Shown here: one piece after another, positions 1 to 5,519 of the stretch
Position numbering within the stretch: the stretch's first letter is position 1
Layout: every line of letters starts with the position of its first letter
Assembly (NCBI GenBank): GCA_964358175.1
Contig: CAYHOI010000101.1
Location: 1 to 6,506, forward strand
Reading direction: 5' to 3'
From: CAYHOI01 sp964358175
GTDB lineage: Bacteria > Margulisbacteria > Riflemargulisbacteria > GWF2-35-9
DNA length: 6,506 bases
Notes under the pieces: model-generated
The model's database searches: none
The model's input: the letters and a program-made list of their open reading frames with translations, nothing else
What the model was told of the DNA's origin: nothing
Made by a program: the position numbers and the translations under genes

Positions 1-121
1 GTACCATTGTTTCTGCAAATTCAGCTTAACGAAGTTTGGGGCGTTGAAGGTTTCAGATAAATTCCGTTACGCTACGCTTCACTCCATTTACCCGGTTCAA
101 TAACGAAGTGCAACATTCAGT
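1..121. other. downstream non-coding region
   Basis: No gene is supported between the window edge and the palindrome. A 9-bp direct repeat, TAACGAAGT, occurs at 27-35 and 101-109. Between the copies, CGCTTCAC (76-83) and nearby bases loosely recall the right side of palindromic element A (CGCTTCACCG at 2886-2895). This may be the remnant of a related repeat, but the similarity is short. Confidence 0.4.
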
Positions 122-141
122 GGTAGGGGGTACCCCCTACC
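122..141. repeat. perfect 20-bp palindrome downstream of the SLH-barrel gene
   Basis: GGTAGGGGGTACCCCCTACC equals its own reverse complement over all 20 bases. It begins 27 bases after the stop of the last gene. As RNA it could form a very GC-rich stem with a tiny loop. The bases that follow on the minus strand (ACTGAATGTT) lack a U-tract, so it is not a standard intrinsic terminator, though it might impede transcription or mark mRNA ends. A symmetric protein-binding site or a repeat-element end are alternatives. Confidence 0.7.
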
Positions 142-167
142 CGTAGCAGAGCCTAATTGAAAGGGGT

Positions 168-1508
168 CTAAATCGATAGAGACATCGTCCATACCGCTGA
201 AAATACGGTAGATGTGAGGGGGCTTGCTACACGAAATTCTATCTGGGAGGCTAAGCCTTTCTGAATCGGAAGTGAAATCCCCGCAAGAGCCTTATAAGAG
301 ACCCCCGAAGGCGTTACCCTTCGATCGAAAGCCCCGAAGAGAGATTCGAAAATGTGATCCCCTCGAAGTGCCATGTAGGTGCTGTCATTTTCAATGGGTA
401 GGCCAAAGATATCGACAGCTCCGATTTCACGATACGTGTCAGCCATTTGAGATTGAACTCCTTTGGGGGCAATAGTGAGCAAACGAGCCGTGATAACCGA
501 GCCAAAGAATGACGAGCCTGTTGCTTCGTTAAACAAGCTGTAATGCTCATCACCACCAAAGGACATTCGACTAGAAAGAGCATAGTTTCCAAGAGTAATC
601 TTCAGGGTAAAAATATCTTTCTGATCCAGTATTGCGCCTGCGGAGAGAATGCCTGTAAGTCGACCGGAATAAGCATATCGCTTATCCCAACCCATATCGA
701 GATAGTAATTTTCGTTCACAGCAAATCGCTGGTGTGCCCCTACAGACAGGACGGATCGATTCGAGCTGATCAGATCAATGCTGCTATGTAGAACGCCTTG
801 GGCAGCAGTGATTGATATTTTATCCTTTTTGAAGTCGAGAACTTGGCCTAGGGAATCGATTTGCTGTCCTGGCCCCTTTTCGAAAGACAAACCCACAGTG
901 CCAATAAGCGGAAAAACGTATCCAGTTGAGGCTGATAATGCAACGAGCAGAGAGGAGTTGTTCGTACTGCTGAAGGTTCCCAATTCGAGTCCAAGGCTGT
1001 AGACAGAATTTTCTTCAAGGAAGGAGAGTTTGGCAGTATGAATCAACGCATCAGAGTTCACGTTGCTCAAAACAGCCTGACCCCGATAAGTCAGTTCTGG
1101 GTTTAACCTATTGGATGCAGATTCTTTGGTCGACAAATAGGTTACATCGTTTCTCAAAGTATCAAATTGATCTCGCAGGTCATCAATAATGGCAACACTG
1201 GACGCCAATTCATTGACTTGTTGAGCAAGCTCGTTGGAATGTGGTGTAGATTTTGATTGGACTAGTGTTGGCTTACCAAAATGCGCATTGATATACCGAT
1301 GATATTTTGCCATTAAAACAACCAAGTCATAACGTCTGATAGGACTATTCCCGTCGAATTTGTCGAATGCATTGCTCAATACACCAATGTCTACTAACTC
1401 CTTGATGGACGGCGTTGCCCAATGGGAATCTGGAATATCCGAAAAGCCTCCCGCTGAGAAGCTAAGGACTCCTCCGACCAGCAGTAAGAGAAGACCCCGA
1501 ACACTCAT
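168..1508 (-). CDS. SLH-domain outer-membrane beta-barrel protein (OmpM/Slp-like)
   Basis: Predicted 446-residue exported protein. Residues 1 to about 20 look like a signal peptide: MSVRG, a run of leucines, then SFSAGG. One S-layer homology domain follows at about 22-72 (FSDIPDSHW, IGVLS and an RRYDLVVLMAKY end). Next comes a short coiled-coil-like stretch, about 92-127 (NELAQQVNELASS, IDDLRDQFDTLRNDV). The remainder, about 135-446, is rich in alternating polar/apolar strands with glycine and aromatic turns, as in an outer-membrane barrel. In this family the SLH domain binds peptidoglycan or its attached polymer, and the barrel sits in the outer membrane. The ATG lies in the ftsZ stop (ATGA, 4-base overlap). 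No clear Shine-Dalgarno is visible, so translation is probably coupled to ftsZ. The C-terminus is SLSI rather than the usual terminal aromatic residue. The architecture call is fairly firm; pore function or exact ligand cannot be told. Confidence 0.85.
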   Translation of the reverse strand: MSVRGLLLLLVGGVLSFSAGGFSDIPDSHWATPSIKELVDIGVLSNAFDKFDGNSPIRRYDLVVLMAKYHRYINAHFGKPTLVQSKSTPHSNELAQQVNELASSVAIIDDLRDQFDTLRNDVTYLSTKESASNRLNPELTYRGQAVLSNVNSDALIHTAKLSFLEENSVYSLGLELGTFSSTNNSSLLVALSASTGYVFPLIGTVGLSFEKGPGQQIDSLGQVLDFKKDKISITAAQGVLHSSIDLISSNRSVLSVGAHQRFAVNENYYLDMGWDKRYAYSGRLTGILSAGAILDQKDIFTLKITLGNYALSSRMSFGGDEHYSLFNEATGSSFFGSVITARLLTIAPKGVQSQMADTYREIGAVDIFGLPIENDSTYMALRGDHIFESLFGAFDRRVTPSGVSYKALAGISLPIQKGLASQIEFRVASPLTSTVFSAVWTMSLSI

Positions 1509-2707
1509 GGCCGTCGTTTTCGCAAAAAAGCTGGGATGTTAATGTCGTCCTCCCTGTCGGACAAATCATCATCAGAGGGGTCTGCGGCCAGTTCTGGGCG
1601 TGAGGATGAGGATCTAGTGGTGGTGACAGGTTTTTCCTCTTCATGAAAAAAAGATTGAACCACAGAAGATGAGCCTTCCAGCTGACGGAAGTCAGGATCA
1701 ACGGAGTCATTCTTTATCGTTTTGCTTGCGATAACGGGTGGTCTTGTGTTTTCAATGTTTGGGCGGGGTTTAAACCCCGTGGCAATGACGGTCACCACGA
1801 CATCGTCCTTAAGCGACTCATCGATCACCGTTCCCCAGATAATATGTGCGTTAGGGTCGATAGCCTCATAGATTAACTGTGCAGCTTCGTTTACTTCATG
1901 CATCGATAAGGTGTCCCCCCCAGCGATGTTGAGAATGACGCCAGTGGCACCGGTAATGGATTCCTCTAAAAGGGGGCTACTGATAGCAGCCTCGGCAGCT
2001 TCTATTGCACGATGGCTACCGGAACTTCTTCCAATGCCCATCATGGCAGATCCGGCATCTTTCATGATTGTTTTTACATCCGCAAAATCAACGTTAATCA
2101 GTCCAACTTTGGTAATCAAATTAGAAATTCCCTGAACGCCTTGCAAAAGAACATCATCTGCTATGAGAAATGCATCTTTAAGCGATGTCGTTTGTTCTAC
2201 AACTTGAAGAAGTTTATCGTTGGGAATCACAATAAGGGCGTCTACTTCCTCTCGAAGCCTTCTAATCCCTTCTTCAGCTTGTCGCATTCGCACCGGCCCC
2301 TCGAATCGAAAGGGTTTTGTGACGACGCCAACCGTGAGAGCCCCAGATTGCTTTGACAGCTTGGCAATGACCGCAGAAGCACCGGTACCGGTACCGCCAC
2401 CCATGCCTGCGGTAATAAATATCATGTCAGCCCCTGAAATGGCCTTTTCGAGAGCCTCAGAGCTTTCTTCTGCAGACTTGGCTCCCACCTCAGGATTGGA
2501 TCCAGCGCCAAGACCTTTGGTGTTCTCGAGTCCAATTTGCATAATGTTTTCTGCAAGGGAGCTATGTAGTGCTTGAGAGTCAGTGTTGACCGACCAGAAC
2601 TCTACCCCATCCAATCCGGCAGCGACCATGCGATTGACTGCATTATTTCCGCCTCCACCGATACCGATGACTTTGATATTCGTATACTGATTAACTTCTG
2701 TTTTCAT
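1505..2707 (-). CDS. ftsZ: cell division protein FtsZ
   Basis: Tubulin-like GTPase that polymerises into the cytoplasmic Z-ring. Numbered from the ATG (400 aa), the protein has the N-terminal nucleotide loop GIGGGGNNAVNRM (about 15-27), the tubulin signature GGGTGTG (103-109), the FRFEGPVRMRQAEEGI segment (about 133-148) and the T7 catalytic loop NVDFAD (205-210). The folded core ends near residue 315 (VVVTVIATGF). A variable, serine-rich then acidic linker of about 70 residues leads to the C-terminal docking peptide IPAFLRKRRP (391-400), the site bound by FtsA and other partners. Length is typical. A GTG at 2708-2710 directly precedes the ATG and is an alternative start; the AGAAGGAG site suits either. 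It lies 319-322 bases after ftsA and overlaps the next gene by 4 bases. Identification is essentially certain. Confidence 0.98.
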   Translation of the reverse strand: MKTEVNQYTNIKVIGIGGGGNNAVNRMVAAGLDGVEFWSVNTDSQALHSSLAENIMQIGLENTKGLGAGSNPEVGAKSAEESSEALEKAISGADMIFITAGMGGGTGTGASAVIAKLSKQSGALTVGVVTKPFRFEGPVRMRQAEEGIRRLREEVDALIVIPNDKLLQVVEQTTSLKDAFLIADDVLLQGVQGISNLITKVGLINVDFADVKTIMKDAGSAMMGIGRSSGSHRAIEAAEAAISSPLLEESITGATGVILNIAGGDTLSMHEVNEAAQLIYEAIDPNAHIIWGTVIDESLKDDVVVTVIATGFKPRPNIENTRPPVIASKTIKNDSVDPDFRQLEGSSSVVQSFFHEEEKPVTTTRSSSSRPELAADPSDDDLSDREDDINIPAFLRKRRP

Positions 2708-2716
2708 CACCTAGTG

Positions 2717-2724
2717 CTCCTTCT
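2717..2724 (-). promoter_or_regulatory. strong ribosome binding site of ftsZ
   Basis: The minus strand reads AGAAGGAG here, a near-ideal Shine-Dalgarno. It lies 6 bases before the GTG at 2710 and 9 bases before the ATG at 2707, so it does not decide between them; ATG is preferred only on general grounds. It is the strongest ribosome binding site in the window, whereas the GmhB-like gene, ftsA and the SLH-barrel gene have none that is clear. ftsZ therefore looks translated independently of ftsA. Confidence 0.8.
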
Positions 2725-2769
2725 AACTTTCTTCAAAATGGAAATCTTTGTCCTGATTCGATTTTTTTA

Positions 2770-2775
2770 ACTATA
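2770..2775 (-). promoter_or_regulatory. possible -10 element of an ftsZ promoter
   Basis: TATAGT on the minus strand, about 60 bases before the ftsZ start, lies between the palindromic elements and the ribosome binding site. No convincing -35 hexamer sits 16-18 bases upstream. Other AT-rich candidates (TATAGA at 2801-2806, TATATA at 2811-2816) are no better. A dedicated ftsZ promoter is plausible given the long gap and strong ribosome binding site, but this assignment is weak. Confidence 0.22.
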
Positions 2776-2799
2776 CAAGATGGCGCATCCGTCACCTCA

Positions 2800-2921
2800 G
2801 TCTATACTTGTATATACTCTACTAAAATTGGTTTTCGGTTTTGCAACTCCTCGCTTGCTTACGCACAGTAAGCGTCGCTCGTCGTCGCTTCACCGTAAAC
2901 CAATTCGTGACGAGTATAGAC
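2800..2921. repeat. palindromic element A with concentric inverted repeats
   Basis: Three nested inverted repeats share nearly the same centre. The outer pair is GTCTATACT at 2800-2808 and its complement AGTATAGAC at 2913-2921 (9/9). The middle pair is AATTGGTTTTCGG at 2826-2838 and CCGTAAACCAATT at 2893-2905 (12/13 pairing). The inner hairpin is GCTTAC (2857-2862), loop GCACA, GTAAGC (2868-2873). The middle and inner repeats are centred at 2865.5 and 2865. The interior is rich in CGCT/CGTC steps. It resembles a non-coding palindromic or miniature inverted-repeat element. No target-site duplication is obvious around the outer arms. Either strand could fold into a long imperfect stem; transcription from ftsA would place it in the mRNA. 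Confidence 0.75.
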
Positions 2922-2927
2922 CAAACC

Positions 2928-3012
2928 CAAATTTGTTTTCGGTGAAGATGAGCCAAGCGAAGTTTACTTTCTCGTAAATGAGCAAGGCGAAACAAAACCG
3001 AGAGCAAATTTG
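2928..3012. repeat. palindromic element B, diverged relative of element A
   Basis: The ends are CAAATTTG at 2928-2935 and again at 3005-3012; this 8-mer is itself palindromic. The arms extend to 15 bases with 13 pairing (2928-2942 against 2998-3012). A central hairpin, TTTAC (2963-2967), loop TTTCTC, GTAAA (2974-2978), lies at the exact midpoint. Kinship to element A is direct: AATTTGTTTTCGGT (2930-2943) matches AATTGGTTTTCGGT (2826-2839) at 13 of 14 positions, offset 104 bases. The complement of the right arm (2993-3010) matches 15 of 18 bases of the left arm of A. The element starts 17 bases after the ftsA stop. It is not a standard terminator because no U-tract follows the stem in the direction of transcription. 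Confidence 0.75.
2948..2991. repeat. 30-bp-period direct repeat inside element B
   Basis: ATGAGCCAAGCGAA (2948-2961) recurs as ATGAGCAAGGCGAA (2978-2991), 12 of 14 identical, 30 bases apart, one copy on each side of the central hairpin. The palindrome therefore also carries a tandem unit, which breaks perfect pairing of its arms. This suggests local duplication or slippage within the element. Confidence 0.65.
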
Positions 3013-3029
3013 AAGTCAGTATATCAATA

Positions 3030-4235
3030 TTAAAATAAATCTTCAACCACTTGAGCCAGTTTGTTTTTGAAACCTTCTTGCTTTCTGGAAACAGTGGGAT
3101 TATAGATGTCATTGTTTATCGCGTAATGGATAAGCCCAATCGAACTTAAGTATCCCTTATCTGGAAAGGTGGCTTCCAGAGCAATAACAGGTAATCCCCA
3201 CCGTTTTTGAAGGAGGATTTCTGATTTTTGGGGGTGACCATTTCCAAGAAGGATCACTTTTTTTGCCAAAGCCTTCATGGTTTCGAAAGAGGGGTGCGCT
3301 TCTATCCAATCGAGAAATTCTTCGTAACGTGCTTGAACGACATCATGCAGAAGATTCTGGTCAATTTCAAGTGCGGCATCAGGACTTTTTCGAGTATAAA
3401 AATCGACATAATCCTCCTTTAGTCGCTTCGCCGTGACTGGATCGACCTTCATAACTTTAGCAATGTCGCGAGTAATGAGTTCGCTTCCATGGGGTAAATT
3501 GATGAAATTAACGAGCATATCGTCTTTGGTTCCATAACAGTAGATGGACTCTCCTCCGAAATCAAGAATGAGAGGATCATCCTCTTTGGGGTGAGGCATG
3601 TTCAGATAATAATTGATAAAGGCTAGAGGAGGGGCAACATATTTGCCTACACTGACGCCCAATTCTTTCATGAGTGAACGGATTTGTTCATACAAATATT
3701 CATTGTACCCGATAAGCATAATCTCCATCGCAAGCTCATTCCCCGGTTGTCCGACAGGATCGCGTGTGATCTTTTGATCCACATAAAATTTAAGGGGAAT
3801 CGTATGCAGAACCATTGTCCCCTCGCAAAGCTCTTTGGCTTTGTTAATCAGTTCAATCTTCTGTCCGGCAGTGATGACAGACTCCGAGGCAACACTTTGT
3901 ACCGTGATGATTTCGGTGGTGTACTCGCTCATGGGTAACGTGAGAAGAGCTTTTCGTTCCGAAAGATCTAATCCGTAATGCCGTTCTATCATTCGAAATG
4001 TCTTGTGAAGAAGATCGCGAAGTTGATCTCTGTTGAAGCTTTTGGGAGTTAATGAACCCCCATAAGGGATAATAGACTGATCAATGATGGAAAACTGCCT
4101 GTTCTCACGTAATTCTAAAAGAATCACTTTAAGCGAGGTTGTCCCCATATCTATCGTATAAATGAGATTCTCGGTGGATAATCGGCTCTTTTTTCGAAAG
4201 GAGTTTTGAATGGAACTGAGCACCGATTTCATCAT
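3030..4235 (-). CDS. ftsA: cell division protein FtsA (divergent)
   Basis: Actin-like inner-membrane anchor for FtsZ; 401 residues. Visible parts are phosphate-1 motif IDMGTTSLKV (28-37), the FtsA-specific 1C subdomain (about 100-185) with MVLHTIPLKFYVDQ (141-154) and DPVGQPG (159-165), phosphate-2 region LDFGGES (224-230), HGSELITRDIA (249-259), and a C-terminal amphipathic helix EGFKNKLAQVVEDLF (387-401) for membrane binding. The 1C subdomain and neighbours separate it from PilM or MreB. Oddities: phosphate-2 is DFGGES rather than the usual DIGGGTT type, the late adenosine loop is LLGNGHPQ (329-336) rather than a TGGG form, and about 23 mostly basic or polar residues precede the core. The ATG overlaps the stop of the phosphatase gene (ATGA) with no clear ribosome binding site, so translation is probably coupled. 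Identity is firm; ATP handling may be altered. Confidence 0.94.
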   Translation of the reverse strand: MMKSVLSSIQNSFRKKSRLSTENLIYTIDMGTTSLKVILLELRENRQFSIIDQSIIPYGGSLTPKSFNRDQLRDLLHKTFRMIERHYGLDLSERKALLTLPMSEYTTEIITVQSVASESVITAGQKIELINKAKELCEGTMVLHTIPLKFYVDQKITRDPVGQPGNELAMEIMLIGYNEYLYEQIRSLMKELGVSVGKYVAPPLAFINYYLNMPHPKEDDPLILDFGGESIYCYGTKDDMLVNFINLPHGSELITRDIAKVMKVDPVTAKRLKEDYVDFYTRKSPDAALEIDQNLLHDVVQARYEEFLDWIEAHPSFETMKALAKKVILLGNGHPQKSEILLQKRWGLPVIALEATFPDKGYLSSIGLIHYAINNDIYNPTVSRKQEGFKNKLAQVVEDLF

Positions 4236-4786
4236 GACAGGTCGATTATATCACATAAATCTATTAAACTTGGTACCACTCTGAAGGTTGTTTTTGCGTG
4301 AAGAGTGACGTTTCCAATCATTACCGTTTGAGCACCCGCAATTTGACCAAATTGCATATCGATCTGCTTATCTCCAACCATTACTGCATGTTCAGCGCGA
4401 AAGTCTGGAAAGTTTGCTTGAGCAAGTTTAATCATGCCTTGTCGAGGCTTTCGACACTCACATTGTTCGCTCTCCAAATGAGGACAAAAATAGATGTGAT
4501 CAATGATTGCTCCATGCGTTGCAAGCTCACGAGTCATCCGCTCATGAATACGGACAACATCAGCAGAACGCATGAGTCCTTTCCCAACACCCTGTTGATT
4601 GGAGAAAACGAGAATGCGCTTGAAGATTTTTCTAAGTCTGGCGATCGCTTCAGGGACTCGCGGCAAAAACTCGAATTCATCCCACGTTTTCACGTAGTCA
4701 TTAGGCAGGTTGCGGTTGATGACGCCATCGCGATCCAGAAGCAAGAAAGCACCTGGTACGATTTTAAGTTTTGAAAGGTTAGTCAT
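4232..4786 (-). CDS. GmhB-like HAD phosphatase (heptose bisphosphate phosphatase family)
   Basis: A 184-residue HAD-superfamily phosphatase. Motif I is LDRDGVIN (17-24), giving nucleophile Asp18 and general acid Asp20. Motif II is SNQQGVGKG (62-70), with the NQQG signature of the GmhB/HisB-N group. A zinc-binding loop contains Cys101, His103, Cys109 and Cys111, followed by RKPRQGM (112-118). Motif IV is GDKQID (138-143). All catalytic residues are present and the length is normal. GmhB removes the C7 phosphate of D-glycero-D-manno-heptose 1,7-bisphosphate, a cytoplasmic step toward ADP- or GDP-heptose. HisB-N histidinol-phosphate phosphatase and other sugar phosphatases share these motifs, so the substrate is inferred. 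The gene overlaps ftsQ by 8 bases and ftsA by 4, an unusual place for it. No clear ribosome binding site precedes the ATG, suggesting coupling to ftsQ. Confidence 0.88.
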   Translation of the reverse strand: MTNLSKLKIVPGAFLLLDRDGVINRNLPNDYVKTWDEFEFLPRVPEAIARLRKIFKRILVFSNQQGVGKGLMRSADVVRIHERMTRELATHGAIIDHIYFCPHLESEQCECRKPRQGMIKLAQANFPDFRAEHAVMVGDKQIDMQFGQIAGAQTVMIGNVTLHAKTTFRVVPSLIDLCDIIDLS

Positions 4787-5519
4787 GATATCTAACAGTT
4801 GGATAATCCGGATATCTTACATCGACTTCATTCATTTTTTCCTTGCTGGATGCATTAAACTCCATGATTGCACGAAGCACGTAGAGCTTTTTCTCAAAAT
4901 CCATTGTAGAACCGAGTCTAATTTCGATGAGATCCTTTGACAAAACTCGAATATCTTTTAAGTCAGATAAATTAAACTTAACCCCTTCGTTTCCGAACAT
5001 TTTGATGAGACTCCGAATCGAGCCTTTAACCAAATGAATGTACCTTCGGCTCAGCCGACCTTGAGAGAAAGCTTTTTGCGGATCAAGTCCAGTGATGATA
5101 GGTAACACTCCGAATTCAGGAAAGTCATTTACTCGACCCTTTTCATCCACATTCAGAACAACGCCTTCTCCATTGATGATGTAGGTATAGGGATAGGCTA
5201 CGATGGTCGCAAATGGGACATGTTCGACGAGTTGAACAACCAAGGTATGCGACAACAACGTCTTATGAAAGTGAACGGTGGATAGTTGAGGGATTTGTTC
5301 TTTTAGCCGGTTTCTCATTCGGCGGCGTGAGAAGAAGACCAGATTCGAAGAGCGATGATCACTCAAAACCTTCAAAACGCACTCCTTGCTTACAAATTTG
5401 TTGCTAACCACCTCAATTCGTCGAATTTTAAAAAATGGATGAATTGCAACCATTGAATAGGTAACAGGGAGGAGGATTAATAAAAGGATGAATTTTGTTC
5501 TAGTGCGTAAGCGAAGCAT
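4779..5519 (-). CDS. ftsQ: cell division protein FtsQ/DivIB
   Basis: Bitopic inner-membrane division protein of 246 residues from the ATG. A short basic N-terminus (LRLRTRTK) is followed by one membrane segment, about 9-27 (FILLLILLPVTYSMVAI). A periplasmic POTRA domain spans about 29-100 (FFKIRRIEVVSNKFVS, then ending near LVVQLVEHVPFATIV). The beta domain contains YIINGEGVVLNVDEKG (about 113-128) and ends in DVRYPDYPTVRYHD, which resembles the final DxRYP strand of the family. FtsQ recruits FtsB/FtsL and gates septal peptidoglycan synthesis. Start choice: AAAGGA lies 6 bases before the ATG at 5519 but only 3 before an in-frame TTG at 5522, so the ATG is preferred. It overlaps ddl by 20 bases and the phosphatase gene by 8. 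The sequence is divergent, as is usual for FtsQ; order and topology make the call secure. Confidence 0.9.
   Translation of the reverse strand: MLRLRTRTKFILLLILLPVTYSMVAIHPFFKIRRIEVVSNKFVSKECVLKVLSDHRSSNLVFFSRRRMRNRLKEQIPQLSTVHFHKTLLSHTLVVQLVEHVPFATIVAYPYTYIINGEGVVLNVDEKGRVNDFPEFGVLPIITGLDPQKAFSQGRLSRRYIHLVKGSIRSLIKMFGNEGVKFNLSDLKDIRVLSKDLIEIRLGSTMDFEKKLYVLRAIMEFNASSKEKMNEVDVRYPDYPTVRYHD

Larger units (their letters stand above)
2711..3029. other. ftsA-ftsZ intergenic region, non-coding
   Basis: A 319-base gap with no supported gene. From the ftsA side it holds palindromic element B (2928-3012), palindromic element A (2826-2905, with wider flanking repeats at 2800-2808 and 2913-2921), an AT-rich stretch with weak promoter-like hexamers (2761-2816), and the ftsZ ribosome binding site. 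A 96-codon open frame crosses much of it on the minus strand, but it starts inside ftsA and its protein simply reads the repeats. Confidence 0.85.

Noticed and set aside
122..141. Rho-independent terminator for the cluster
   Set aside because: The stem is strong, but there is no U-tract on either side in the direction of transcription and almost no loop. It was kept as a palindrome only.
224..1002. Several plus-strand open frames of 70-85 codons
   Set aside because: They lie antisense within the SLH-barrel gene, have no recognisable domains and no start signals. Similar antisense frames over ftsZ, ftsA, the phosphatase gene, ftsQ and ddl were rejected for the same reasons.
2381..2396. Tandem CCGGTA hexamers and a palindromic run inside ftsZ
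   Set aside because: They encode the invariant GTGTG part of the tubulin signature, so codon constraint explains them.
2800..3012. CRISPR array or complete insertion sequence
   Set aside because: The repeats are inverted and diverged, there are no regularly spaced identical repeats with spacers, no transposase gene, and no clear target-site duplication.
2822..3112. A 96-codon minus-strand open frame across the ftsA-ftsZ gap
   Set aside because: It starts inside ftsA in another frame, shows no family resemblance, and its repetitive RLAHL segments simply read the direct repeat in element B. No ribosome binding site supports it.
3030..4235. PilM or another actin-like protein instead of FtsA
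   Set aside because: The 1C subdomain segment with VLHTIPLKFYVDQ and DPVGQPG, the C-terminal amphipathic helix and the position before ftsZ are specific to FtsA.
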